IMG/VR virus record: IMGVR_UViG_3300035204_002103
Location: 1 to 64,000 of that record
Strand: one strand, 5' to 3'
Origin: a virus
Length of the DNA: 64,000 nucleotides
Position numbers and translations under genes: made by a program. Position 1 is the stretch's first letter, and each line of letters starts with the position of its first letter. This document shows, piece after piece, positions 47,775-55,265 of this stretch. Below the pieces are notes generated by a model. The model was given only the letters and a program-made list of their open reading frames with translations, was not told where the DNA came from and made no database searches.

Positions 47775-47978
47775 ATGAAACTAGAACTAATAAGGCAATT
47801 GCCTCACGATGATGATACGTTAGAGCTTCTTTTTGAAGTAGACCAAGAGTTATTTGAGGTTTATAGATCGGAAACAGGTGATGACGAATTTGACCAAGAT
47901 TCATTTAACGAATGGATTAATGATTTAATAAAATATGCCGTGGAAGGAGAAAATTTAATAGATTACGATGAAGGATGA
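47775..47978 (+). CDS. Small acidic protein
   Basis: A 67-residue, strongly acidic protein (many Asp/Glu, DDDTLELLFEVDQELFEV). Such acidic small phage proteins can mimic nucleic acid or act as inhibitors, but no evidence specifies a role. Confidence 0.5.
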   Translation: MKLELIRQLPHDDDTLELLFEVDQELFEVYRSETGDDEFDQDSFNEWINDLIKYAVEGENLIDYDEG

Positions 47979-48138
47979 ATTCAAAAAAATAATCGAAGAA
48001 ACGCTGGCGGAAAAGAATTTTTCTCAAGCGAACATAGGCTCACAAGCTTGTCGTGAGATTTTAGCAGAAGAAATAGAGAAGAATATAAAAGCTAAATTTC
48101 ATATTTTTAGGATAAACAGGCTAATAACGGGAGACTAA
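47968..48138 (+). CDS. 56-residue protein
   Basis: ATG 47968 to TAA 48138; it overlaps the previous gene by 11 nt and the next ATG by TAATG. Predicted helical (FKKIIEETLAEKNF, EILAEEIEKNIKAKF). No family recognised. Confidence 0.5.
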   Translation: MKDEFKKIIEETLAEKNFSQANIGSQACREILAEEIEKNIKAKFHIFRINRLITGD

Positions 48139-48368
48139 TGAATCAACGAGAGAGAGACTTAAGGAAGGCTGCCGAAGAATGTAGCGAGTTGGCGACAGTT
48201 CTTATTCAGCAACTTAATAAACCCCATAAAGACCTTAATAATCACATTATTGAAGAAATAGGGGACGTTTTGTTTAGGCTTGAAAACTTAAGAAAACATT
48301 TTGATTTCCAAGCTGTATCGGATAGAATAGAACTAAAGAGGCAAAAGTATAATGAAAGGAGTAAATAA
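48138..48368 (+). CDS. MazG-like nucleotide pyrophosphohydrolase
   Basis: A 76-residue protein with the MazG-fold metal motifs AAEECSEL (ExxE, about residues 12-19) and IIEEIGDVLFRLENL (ExxD). MazG-like proteins hydrolyse NTPs or (p)ppGpp-like nucleotides; phage MazG is common. Length fits a single-domain member. Confidence 0.75.
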   Translation: MNQRERDLRKAAEECSELATVLIQQLNKPHKDLNNHIIEEIGDVLFRLENLRKHFDFQAVSDRIELKRQKYNERSK

Positions 48369-48690
48369 ATATTTATTAATATTAGCTGCTTGTGGATTAC
48401 TATTTACAGCTTGTAGGGTTTTAGAGGCTACTTGGGAAATTCCAAAAGCGATTGTCGGTGTTCCTGTCGCTGTGGGTGAAAGCTTGGGAATCGTAGATAA
48501 AAAAGAGGAACCTCAACAAAAAGTAGTTGACGGGAAAGTCGTCAAAGTAAATTCTGACGGAGAAGTTATACCTTCTTCACAAACAAACAAAAATCGTAAA
48601 TTAAATATAGGCTATTTAGTCTGGTGGCTTGCCGTTTTTACTGTAATAGCTTTAGGAATTAGACACTTTATAAGGAAACGTGATGAATAG
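48352..48690 (+). CDS. Lipoprotein with C-terminal membrane segment
   Basis: A 112-residue protein with a lipoprotein signal (ILAACGLLFTAC; Cys lipidated), a soluble middle and a C-terminal hydrophobic segment (IGYLVWWLAVFTVIALGI). Envelope protein of unknown role; it overlaps MazG-like by 17 nt. Confidence 0.6.
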   Translation: MKGVNKYLLILAACGLLFTACRVLEATWEIPKAIVGVPVAVGESLGIVDKKEEPQQKVVDGKVVKVNSDGEVIPSSQTNKNRKLNIGYLVWWLAVFTVIALGIRHFIRKRDE

Positions 48691-49183
48691 AAGAGACTTC
48701 ATAAAAACCACGGGTGCAATAACCGCAGCGGGGTCATTCACTTCTTTGGGAGAAGAAGAGTCAACGTTAACAGGATCGACTCCCCCTCCTCAATTATTAC
48801 GTTGGGATTACGTGGTCTATTGTTATGAGCGTGAACAGGGAGAGTGGGTATTTAGCAAAAACATCAGAGGGTCTTTCGCTCCCGAAAGGGAGTACATGAC
48901 GTTTGAGGAAGACTGCCCTCAGAACGGTTATCTTGGTTTCATGTACGATGGAATTTTACATTTTCAAACCTTTGATGATGCTACTGATTTCGTTGATATG
49001 CACGTTAGGACTAAAGATGACGCTAACATTATAGATTCCATTTACGATGTCTATCGTCAGTCTGATGATGGTGGAGCAGAAATACAAGTCGCTCATTATT
49101 GGTTTAATGGAGACACGGGCAGCCAAATCCAATGGGAAGACCCGTCTCATAAAACCGATTGGAACAAGGTAGAGAATGGCTGA
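48683..49183 (+). CDS. Tat-signal secreted protein
   Basis: A 166-residue protein that starts MNRRDFIKTTGAITAAGSFTS, a classic twin-arginine (RRxFxK) signal followed by a hydrophobic segment. The mature part is beta-rich (YVVYCYEREQGEWVF ... GFMYDGILHF ... VAHYWFNGDTG), no family recognised. It would be exported folded by the host Tat system, implying cofactor or tight folding. Start at 48683 is chosen so that the RR motif is next to the N-terminus. Confidence 0.65.
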   Translation: MNRRDFIKTTGAITAAGSFTSLGEEESTLTGSTPPPQLLRWDYVVYCYEREQGEWVFSKNIRGSFAPEREYMTFEEDCPQNGYLGFMYDGILHFQTFDDATDFVDMHVRTKDDANIIDSIYDVYRQSDDGGAEIQVAHYWFNGDTGSQIQWEDPSHKTDWNKVENG

Positions 49184-49307
49184 AGACCATAGTTTTTGGA
49201 AGAGAGCGTGGTATTTAATTTTGGTTGGCGCTATGGGTGCGGCTTACTTTGTTCATGCCGTAGCGGTAGGCGTTTGGGAATTAATAAAAAAACCCTTCGT
49301 TAAATGA
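49176..49307 (+). CDS. 43-residue membrane microprotein
   Basis: ATG 49176 to TGA 49307, overlapping both neighbours (8 nt upstream, ATGA downstream). One membrane helix (YLILVGAMGAAYFVHAVAV). Real by packing; role unknown. Confidence 0.55.
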   Translation: MAEDHSFWKRAWYLILVGAMGAAYFVHAVAVGVWELIKKPFVK

Positions 49308-49897
49308 CTCCTTACGAACATAAGGTTTTCGAACGGTCTGAAAAGGACAGGGTTCAAGCTATGGCGGAATCATGGACTCCAAAAGGGGACAAAAAACTCA
49401 GTACCTTTCTAAAAGAAATGGAGCCATTTAAGTTACATCAAGAAGATGTGCCATTGATAATTAAAGTTGTCGAAAATCCAAAGTATTTTACGTCGAAATT
49501 GTTTACTGGTGCTGTTGATTTATTTACGCACGACTGCATCCACGCATTACTTGGGAGAGGTTTGTTGCCTAAAGATGAGGCTTTCGTAATTGGGTACACG
49601 ATGGGCAGTGGCAAGCAAATGGCTCGCTGGAGAAGAAACTTGTTTATGTTTTGCGCAAAGCACCTGTATCCGAAGGGGTATAGTTTTGGAGAAGAAGAAA
49701 GATTCATCTTTAATTTAGGGATCGTAGCTGGTTCGAAATGTGATGTAGATCTGTCAACCGTAGATTTCCATAAACTACTTAATTTAAGGATTTCCGAAAT
49801 AAGAAGAGACTTACAAATAAGTTATGAAATAATTAAACATTGTTATGGGTTAGAAAAGAAGTGTTTTAGCAGCACGGAAAGCAAAAGGCTTTTATGA
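49304..49897 (+). CDS. Hypothetical protein with HDxxH
   Basis: A 197-residue soluble protein with LFTHDCIHALLGRGLLP (possible metal site) and VIGYTMGSGKQMA. Similar in style to conserved marine phage proteins; no function assigned. It is coupled to genes on both sides by ATGA overlaps. Confidence 0.55.
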   Translation: MTPYEHKVFERSEKDRVQAMAESWTPKGDKKLSTFLKEMEPFKLHQEDVPLIIKVVENPKYFTSKLFTGAVDLFTHDCIHALLGRGLLPKDEAFVIGYTMGSGKQMARWRRNLFMFCAKHLYPKGYSFGEEERFIFNLGIVAGSKCDVDLSTVDFHKLLNLRISEIRRDLQISYEIIKHCYGLEKKCFSSTESKRLL

Positions 49898-50124
49898 ATA
49901 AGTATTTTAAAACTCATATTCTTGGATGGGTAGGAGCCGTACTTGTACTTATTGGTTATTTTCTTAATGCTAATATGAACCCAAGCTCTTGGCTTGTTTG
50001 GATTTTGGGGAACACCCTAATTGGAATTTATTGTTTAAATAAGCAGGCATACCCTACCGCAGTTATGTCTTTTGCTCTAGTAATAATCAACGTTTATGGT
50101 TACATTAGATGGCTTGACTTTTAG
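49894..50124 (+). CDS. Small multi-pass membrane protein
   Basis: A 76-residue protein with three hydrophobic segments (GWVGAVLVLIGYFLNAN, WLVWILGNTLIGIYCL, AVMSFALVIINVYGYI). Transporter-like small membrane proteins of this shape exist in phages; no specific match. Confidence 0.55.
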   Translation: MNKYFKTHILGWVGAVLVLIGYFLNANMNPSSWLVWILGNTLIGIYCLNKQAYPTAVMSFALVIINVYGYIRWLDF

Positions 50125-50141
50125 GAAAAACTCTTTATCAT
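50114..50141 (+). promoter_or_regulatory. Sigma-70-type promoter, predicted leaderless start
   Basis: TTGACT 50114-50119, 16-nt spacer, TATCAT 50136-50141, 6 nt, ATG 50148. It overlaps the end of the membrane gene. Confidence 0.7.
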
Positions 50142-50147
50142 ATTAAG

Positions 50148-50312
50148 ATGGGAAGCGGAGACAAATATGAAAACACACCAAAATGGGTAAAAAAAGCTGA
50201 ATTTAAACTAGACAGATACAATCATTTAATGGAGTTTATGAGGACTTTTTTAGCTTTCTGTACCTTAACATTACAGGTGGTTATTTTGTTAAAATTATTT
50301 AATATCATATGA
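50148..50312 (+). CDS. 54-residue membrane protein, operon head
   Basis: ATG 50148 to TGA 50312. The N-terminus is polar (MGSGDKYENTPKWVKK), then one membrane helix (FLAFCTLTLQVVILLKLF). Its TGA overlaps the ATG of the ExbB-like gene; it starts the ExbB/ExbD-like operon. Function unknown. Confidence 0.6.
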   Translation: MGSGDKYENTPKWVKKAEFKLDRYNHLMEFMRTFLAFCTLTLQVVILLKLFNII

Positions 50313-50797
50313 AGAACATGACAACATTCTTGAAGTGGTTTTTGTTTAACGCGGTGGTGGTTACTACCGTAATACTTGCCGAAACTCAGGGAGCGATAAC
50401 AACAATGATTAAGAACGATGTTTCTTATTTAACTATTGTGATAATGCTTTTGTACGTTATTGTCTCTGGTTTAGTAGGGAAATTATGTTATTTAGCAGAC
50501 AAGACTTCAAACAGTATAGGAGGTATTGACGACAGAGCCAAGCTACTTAAGCGTTCGGATATAGGCTGGTTTGCTGCGGAACACTTTTTTTCCCTTGGAC
50601 TGTTAGGGACAGTTTTCGGGTTATGCTTGGCTACGTCAACGAATCTTACGGAGGAGGCTCAGGTTGCTGAAATAGTGTCAGGCCTAAAGACGGGGTTAAA
50701 CACAGCTTTTTACACAACTATATGCGGTATTGTTTTTAGCTTGCCATTACAAGTGCAACTCATGATTTTGAAATTTAAGTTAGAAGATGACAATTAG
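50309..50797 (+). CDS. MotA/TolQ/ExbB-like proton-channel subunit
   Basis: A 162-residue membrane protein. The C-terminal half (HFFSLGLLGTVFGLCLAT, then GLKTGLNTAFYTTICGIVFS) is the conserved MotA/TolQ/ExbB channel region. It forms a pentameric core in such complexes. An ExbD/MotB-like partner lies immediately downstream (11-nt overlap). In Zorya defence a larger MotA-like ZorA occurs, but this is a small phage-encoded form. Confidence 0.8.
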   Translation: MKNMTTFLKWFLFNAVVVTTVILAETQGAITTMIKNDVSYLTIVIMLLYVIVSGLVGKLCYLADKTSNSIGGIDDRAKLLKRSDIGWFAAEHFFSLGLLGTVFGLCLATSTNLTEEAQVAEIVSGLKTGLNTAFYTTICGIVFSLPLQVQLMILKFKLEDDN

Positions 50798-51386
50798 AAG
50801 ATTTTTTTCGTTTAGACCATTTATTGACACGTTGTTTTGCTGCTTGTTAATGTTGGTGGCTATTCTCTTTTTGCTTAAGACAGAAGAAGAGAAGACAAAG
50901 ATGCGTCCCCCTAACGTGTTGTATGAAGTTGTATTAACGTGGGACGGTAACAGTGAAGATGATTTAGATCTTTACGTACAAGCTGCGTCAGGACATACGG
51001 TAAGTTTTAATAATAGAGAAGGCGGGCAAGGTAGTCTGATTAGTCTTGATCATGACGCTTTAGGAAGGAGGCGAAATAATAGTCTTGAAGAAGGGGTCGA
51101 GGGTACGGTGGTAAATTTTAATGAGGAAGTAGTTTCTTTTAGGGGAGTGACCGAGGGAGAAAACATTGTTACCGTACACGTATACGCAAAGAGAGACGAG
51201 TTACCCACGAAAGGTACAATTAAATTAATTAAAATAAAACCCTTTAAAGAAATAGTTGTAAAAGAGAGAATGTTCGAAACCACCGGAGACGAGAAGATTG
51301 CCTTTCGCTTCAAAACAGATAAAGAAGGCAGGGTATTAGAAGTGAACGAATTATCAGCAAGCCTACTAAATCCTTTAGGAGAATAA
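50787..51386 (+). CDS. ExbD/MotB-like subunit fused to a DUF2135-like domain
   Basis: A 199-residue protein with one membrane helix carrying a charged residue (FIDTLFCCLLMLVAILFLL, Asp in the helix as in ExbD/TolR/MotB) and an outside domain. That domain opens VVLTWDGNSEDDLDLYVQ, the DUF2135/YfaP-like pattern. It would complete a proton-channel unit with the gene upstream. No peptidoglycan-binding OmpA domain is seen. Confidence 0.65.
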   Translation: MTIRRFFSFRPFIDTLFCCLLMLVAILFLLKTEEEKTKMRPPNVLYEVVLTWDGNSEDDLDLYVQAASGHTVSFNNREGGQGSLISLDHDALGRRRNNSLEEGVEGTVVNFNEEVVSFRGVTEGENIVTVHVYAKRDELPTKGTIKLIKIKPFKEIVVKERMFETTGDEKIAFRFKTDKEGRVLEVNELSASLLNPLGE

Positions 51387-51390
51387 ATAT

Positions 51391-51582
51391 ATGTGGGAAG
51401 AAAAAATACTGAAAGAAATAGTTATCATTAAGTGGTGCGCGCTTTATATGACTGCGTGTTCTTGGGGTGTAGCAGTTTATTTTTTATTTAAAGAAATACC
51501 AAAGTGGTGGCATAGTTTTGATAAAAAGAAAAATAATTTAGATAAGCTGTCGAAAGGTACTTACGAAGGGGGTCACTATTGA
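51391..51582 (+). CDS. Small membrane protein
   Basis: A 63-residue protein with one membrane helix (IVIIKWCALYMTACSWGVAV) and a charged C-terminus. Follows the ExbB/ExbD pair; maybe a third subunit. Its TGA overlaps the TTG start of APS kinase. Confidence 0.5.
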   Translation: MWEEKILKEIVIIKWCALYMTACSWGVAVYFLFKEIPKWWHSFDKKKNNLDKLSKGTYEGGHY

Positions 51583-52076
51583 TTTATTTACTATATGGAC
51601 AACCAGCCTCGGGTAAAACCACTCTAGGTAAAATGTTGGCAGATCATCTCGATACCCCGTTTATCATTGATGGTGATGAGTTCAGGGGAATGTTCAAGAA
51701 CAAAAACTATGGCTTTGGTGGCCGCAAAAAGAACATTAGAGCAGCAAATGCGGTGGCGACTTATCTAAATCAAAAAGGAAGAGACGGAGACTGGAAAGCA
51801 ATTTATGTTGATGCGGTAAGCGGCTGGAAAAGCCACCCAGTAAATAAGGAAACCCATATAGTAATGACCCTAGTTAATCCTTACAAGCAGTTTAGAGACG
51901 AACTTAAAGAGGATAATAAAGGTGACGTAATTGAGGTTTTGCTAAAGTCAAATAGAGATTTGAGAAAAGAGTATCACGTAGAAGGCTTTGAATCTGGAGA
52001 ACCAGACCACACGTTGTATACAGATGCTAACGAGCAAGAAAGCTGGAAAAAACTAATCGCCTTGCTTGATGGATAA
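51579..52076 (+). CDS. cysC: Adenylylsulfate (APS) kinase
   Basis: A 165-residue P-loop kinase, TTG start overlapping the upstream TGA. Walker A YGQPASGKTT (residues about 5-14), IIDGDEFRGMF (about 29-39) and GRKKNIRAANAVATYL (about 47-62) match the APS kinase order: Walker A, DGD-x-x-R, RxxNI. It phosphorylates APS to PAPS, the donor for sulfotransferases. No ATP sulfurylase is seen in the window, so APS would come from the host. The PxD lid region is divergent; other P-loop kinases are an alternative. Confidence 0.78.
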   Translation: MIYLLYGQPASGKTTLGKMLADHLDTPFIIDGDEFRGMFKNKNYGFGGRKKNIRAANAVATYLNQKGRDGDWKAIYVDAVSGWKSHPVNKETHIVMTLVNPYKQFRDELKEDNKGDVIEVLLKSNRDLRKEYHVEGFESGEPDHTLYTDANEQESWKKLIALLDG

Positions 52077-52106
52077 ATATTATAAATAATAAAAGAAATT
52101 AAAGAT

Positions 52107-52415
52107 ATGGTAAGAAAATTAAGTTTAATGTTTGCAGTTTTGTATTTAACTGGCTGTTGCTGTCTTATGTGTGAACCGACAGTATACTATAGCCCCAGTG
52201 GTAAGCCTTATCCTACTCAGTGGGGCAGTCCTCCGGAAATACAGACAAAGGATTATCGTCCGTTACCCCATCCCTATGGGCATGGCAGTAGCACGCTAAA
52301 TAGCTGGATAATTGAAAATATGAAAAAAGATTTTCAACACAGGTGGAATAATTTACCAAGCGCAGGAACAAATATTGAGAGACATAAAGGACACGCCAGT
52401 TCTTGTGGCGTCTGA
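52107..52415 (+). CDS. Lipoprotein
   Basis: A 102-residue protein with a lipoprotein signal (LMFAVLYLTGCCC), a Pro/Gly-rich middle (YSPSGKPYPTQWGSPPE) and a His-containing tail. Envelope location expected; function unknown. Confidence 0.6.
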   Translation: MVRKLSLMFAVLYLTGCCCLMCEPTVYYSPSGKPYPTQWGSPPEIQTKDYRPLPHPYGHGSSTLNSWIIENMKKDFQHRWNNLPSAGTNIERHKGHASSCGV

Positions 52416-52445
52416 AATAGAATTTAAAGACCATGAAATAGAATT

Positions 52446-52721
52446 ATGAAGAAGTATAAAGAAGTACCCCTTAACGACGACGACCTTGAAGAAATCATGG
52501 CTAGTGATTTTCCGAGGGTTTATATACATGATGTTAAAGATAACCCAGATGAGACTTGCTCGATAACCTTTGATACAAATAAAGCATTTGACGATTTATA
52601 CAAAAAAGAAAAAAATCGTAAGCGAATTAGTAAAAAAGGAGTAGGAGAGTTTTTCATAGAGCTACTTAAAAAGGGCTTGGATAAAGAAGATGGGCATGAT
52701 TTAAGGACTTTAAAGAAATGA
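52446..52721 (+). CDS. Hypothetical protein
   Basis: A 91-residue mixed alpha/beta protein, basic C-terminal half. Overlaps the cytochrome c start by ATGA. No domain recognised. Confidence 0.5.
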   Translation: MKKYKEVPLNDDDLEEIMASDFPRVYIHDVKDNPDETCSITFDTNKAFDDLYKKEKNRKRISKKGVGEFFIELLKKGLDKEDGHDLRTLKK

Positions 52722-52753
52722 ATATATCATTACCAATATTATTATTACTGCTT
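52718..52753 (+). repeat. Duplicated gene start, copy 1 (copy 2 at 53717-53752)
   Basis: The first 36 bp of the cytochrome c gene and of the membrane gene at 53717 are alike at 32 of 36 positions by eye, both starting ATGAATATA. The copies are 999 bp apart and bracket the cytochrome body and VOC copy 2. Confidence 0.75.
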
Positions 52754-53107
52754 GTCAGTTTCGTTCAAGCGGATGACAGCATCAAAAAAGGCAAAGAGCT
52801 TTTTATTAGCAAGAGTTGCTCTTTGTGCCACCAGACAGAAGAGAGTGTACCATGCCCAGCGGGTGACGCATTAAAGTCTCCCAAATTTATGGGTGATTTT
52901 TGGGGAAAGAAAAGAGAGGTCCACATTGGCATAGGCGGACCCATTAAAGAGGTTGTTTTAGATGAAGAGTATTTTTTAGAGTCAATAGAAAAACCTTTTG
53001 CTAAAATTGTTAAAGGAACGCTACCGGGAATGGCTCCATTACCGACAACAAATGATGAGAGAAAGGCAATAATGGCTTATGTAAAATCTTTAAGTAAACG
53101 CAAATAA
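52718..53107 (+). CDS. Secreted c-type cytochrome
   Basis: A 129-residue class I cytochrome c: signal peptide (MNISLPILLLLLVSFVQA), haem motif CSLCHQ (CxxCH, about residues 35-40), and the distal methionine in GTLPGMAPLP. The body (FMGDFWGKKREVH, EYFLESIEKPFAKIVKG) matches the cytochrome domain of cox2-type oxidases. It needs the host's haem-attachment system in the periplasm and would carry electrons there. A phage-encoded cytochrome c is rare. Confidence 0.85.
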   Translation: MNISLPILLLLLVSFVQADDSIKKGKELFISKSCSLCHQTEESVPCPAGDALKSPKFMGDFWGKKREVHIGIGGPIKEVVLDEEYFLESIEKPFAKIVKGTLPGMAPLPTTNDERKAIMAYVKSLSKRK

Positions 53108-53123
53108 AGGAGTATAATATATT

Positions 53124-53720
53124 ATGAGATTAGATCATATAGCATACAGAGTAAAAGATAGGGAAAAGACTACTAAATTTTTAGAAGGCTGTCTTGGATA
53201 CAAATACGCAGGAACGTGGGATATAGAGTTCGGAGACGGCTCAACCACTAAATTTAATATGCTTGCCCCTCCCGAGGTTCGTGCCTCCGAAGCGGGAAAG
53301 TGGACTCATCATGTACTTATGCACGACCCCTCTATCCTTGACGGGCGAGTGGTTGATGAGAATTCAAGCTTCAGAGCAGAGTTCCACGCTCCACCAGAAA
53401 TCGCGGTAAGCGACGGACCAATCGGTTCTATTGTTGGCGATTGGGTAGCGGAGACAAACGGCGGTAGAGGCGGGGTGCATCACATTGCCTACGAAGTAGA
53501 TGACGTAGCGGCAACGATGAAGTGCTGGAAATGTAAATTTGATATAGAATTTTATTCTGATGAGCCTATAGCATGCGAAGAAGACGATCTTGTACAAGTT
53601 TTTTCCAAACCCTCAGAGCTAACAGGGGTGATTTATGAGCTCATTAAAAGAGGCTCGACGAATAAAGGCTTTTGTATTAAAAGTGTTAAAGCGCTTATGG
53701 AAAGCACGAGAAAAGAATGA
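53124..53720 (+). CDS. VOC-superfamily protein, copy 2
   Basis: A 198-residue paralogue of the protein at 12918: LDHIAYRVKD, FHAPPEIAVSDGP, GGVHHIAYEVDD and LTGVIYELIKRG are shared almost residue for residue. The central loop is longer and differs, so substrates may differ. It lies between cytochrome c and a membrane gene; its end overlaps the next ATG by ATGA. Confidence 0.85.
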   Translation: MRLDHIAYRVKDREKTTKFLEGCLGYKYAGTWDIEFGDGSTTKFNMLAPPEVRASEAGKWTHHVLMHDPSILDGRVVDENSSFRAEFHAPPEIAVSDGPIGSIVGDWVAETNGGRGGVHHIAYEVDDVAATMKCWKCKFDIEFYSDEPIACEEDDLVQVFSKPSELTGVIYELIKRGSTNKGFCIKSVKALMESTRKE

Positions 53721-54295
53721 ATATAGCATTACCAATTTTATTATTAGTGTTTGGAGGGCTGACCTTTTGGGTACTCACAGAATCTTCCCTTAAATGGTAC
53801 ATTAAGACAGCTTGCATCTCTACTTTTTGCTTGTTTACTATTGTTTTTTGGTCTTCTATCCATTCTTTTTTGGGTTGGGCTGCGTTAGAAGATGATATAC
53901 CAGAAAAGGTATTAATACATTGGGTTATCATAAAGGAGCCAAATAAATTTACTAAATTTAATGGTAGAATCTATGTTTTAGCCGAGAGCGTTGGAGGGGC
54001 TGATTCTAGCTTTCTTGCAAGATTTTTTGGTTATCGTAAAGAGGAAATTGAACCCCGTTTATACGGACTTAAATATAGCCGTGGCTTACATGAAGAATTA
54101 GAAAAAGGAGTCATGCCTAGACTTAAAAGAGGTCAGCCAGTAGCAGGGAAACTCTCCAAAGATAAAGCGAGAGAAGGAATTAAAGGAAAAGGTAAGTTGA
54201 CCAAGGGTAAAGGAGGGGGAAGTGAATCTCAAGAGCAAGAATGGCAATTTCACGAATTACTACCCTCAGAAATACACAAGAAACCAGAAAGATAA
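53717..54295 (+). CDS. Membrane protein conserved in marine phages
   Basis: A 192-residue protein: two N-terminal membrane segments (LPILLLVFGGLTFWVL, CISTFCLFTIVFWSSI), then IHWVIIKEPNKFTKFNGRIYVL and RLYGLKYSR. The C-terminal half is Lys/Gly-rich. This overall pattern recurs in T4-like marine phages. Function unknown. Confidence 0.6.
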   Translation: MNIALPILLLVFGGLTFWVLTESSLKWYIKTACISTFCLFTIVFWSSIHSFLGWAALEDDIPEKVLIHWVIIKEPNKFTKFNGRIYVLAESVGGADSSFLARFFGYRKEEIEPRLYGLKYSRGLHEELEKGVMPRLKRGQPVAGKLSKDKAREGIKGKGKLTKGKGGGSESQEQEWQFHELLPSEIHKKPER

Positions 54296-54298
54296 CTT

Positions 54299-54397
54299 AT
54301 GGCAAACAAAGAAAAAAGAAAAAAAGAGAAAAAGAAACCCGCAAAACTATCTCCATCAGAAAAAAAGAAGAGAAAAAAAGAAAGGAAAAATAAATGA
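54299..54397 (+). CDS. 32-residue Lys-rich microprotein
   Basis: ATG 54299 to TGA 54397, coupled by ATGA to the next gene. Almost only Lys, Arg and Glu (ANKEKRKKEKKKPAKLSPSE). Short but in a dense operon. Confidence 0.4.
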   Translation: MANKEKRKKEKKKPAKLSPSEKKKRKKERKNK

Positions 54398-54651
54398 GTA
54401 CACAAAATAAACCCCTTCTATTAGAAGCATTAAAAGCCCGATACCAAGCTCAAAAAGCCGAAGCAGTGGCTACGATTGAAGTCTATATGAATAACGCGGC
54501 AGGAATAGGAGAACATCCACAAGTCGTAGAAGAAATGGCTAAACAGGTTGAAGCGTTGGCTAACGCGGAAGACTGCTTACAGGCTCTTAATAAATATGAC
54601 TATGCTGCCATTAAGGAGCCTGCCATGGGAGGGTATGGACGGAAAGGATAA
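54394..54651 (+). CDS. Conserved phage helical protein
   Basis: An 85-residue helical protein (LLLEALKARYQAQKAEAV, then NAAGIGEHPQVVEEM). This pattern is common in small phage proteins of unknown role. The next gene starts at the base after its stop. Confidence 0.6.
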   Translation: MSTQNKPLLLEALKARYQAQKAEAVATIEVYMNNAAGIGEHPQVVEEMAKQVEALANAEDCLQALNKYDYAAIKEPAMGGYGRKG

Positions 54652-55014
54652 ATGTATGATTATAAAGCCAAGTTAATTAGAGTTATTGACGGAGACACTA
54701 TCGACGCAATGATAGATCTCGGTTTTGATACTTGGATAAAAAGAAGGGTAAGATTGGCTGGTATAGACGCTTACGAAGTAAGAACAAGGAATAAAGAAGA
54801 AAAAAAGAAAGGACTTTTAGCCAAAAGCAGACTGCAACAAGTTTTAGCTGAAGGCGATGAGTTTAGACTAAGATCATATGGCGTTGGAAAGTACGGTAGA
54901 TGTTTAGCTGATATTTATATTGTAAAAAGATACATAAAGAGCGATAGATATCATGGTAAATCAGTTAATCAAATGCTAGTAAAAGAGGGTCACGCTAAAG
55001 AAATAAAAAAATGA
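54652..55014 (+). CDS. Staphylococcal-nuclease-like (SNase) protein
   Basis: A 120-residue SNase domain: RVIDGDTIDAMIDLGF, RLAGIDAYEVRT, GKYGRCLADIYI. The first Asp/Arg motif and the second Arg are present. No signal peptide is obvious. It may degrade host nucleic acid or act in phage DNA metabolism. Confidence 0.82.
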   Translation: MYDYKAKLIRVIDGDTIDAMIDLGFDTWIKRRVRLAGIDAYEVRTRNKEEKKKGLLAKSRLQQVLAEGDEFRLRSYGVGKYGRCLADIYIVKRYIKSDRYHGKSVNQMLVKEGHAKEIKK

Positions 55015-55250
55015 AAGCTATAGACGAATACTTAAACTTCTTATGGCAACAGTTCCAATACGATTGGTTTTGGATGTCTAATCCTTGGATGTTGTATACG
55101 GTTATACCCGTTGTTTTATATTTTTTCTTTTTTCTTTGTAAGTGGACAGTCCTTCTGGCCCCCATAACAGTACCAATTATGGTATACAGATGGCCTACCC
55201 CCTCTAAAGAGACAAATAAAATAAAAGAAAATAATTACATTAACAATTAA
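55011..55250 (+). CDS. Small membrane protein
   Basis: A 79-residue protein with a hydrophobic segment (YTVIPVVLYFFFFLCKW) and a second short one. Starts with an ATGA overlap to SNase. Unknown. Confidence 0.5.
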   Translation: MKAIDEYLNFLWQQFQYDWFWMSNPWMLYTVIPVVLYFFFFLCKWTVLLAPITVPIMVYRWPTPSKETNKIKENNYINN

Positions 55251-55265
55251 AAAATAAAAAGCGAA

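Noticed and set aside
48352-48690. o-spanin
   Set aside because: It is a lipoprotein, but it has a C-terminal membrane helix and no adjacent i-spanin overlap.
50309-51386. Zorya defence system
   Set aside because: The pair is MotA/ExbB-like plus ExbD-like, but there is no OmpA-type peptidoglycan-binding domain and no ZorC/D/E partner nearby.
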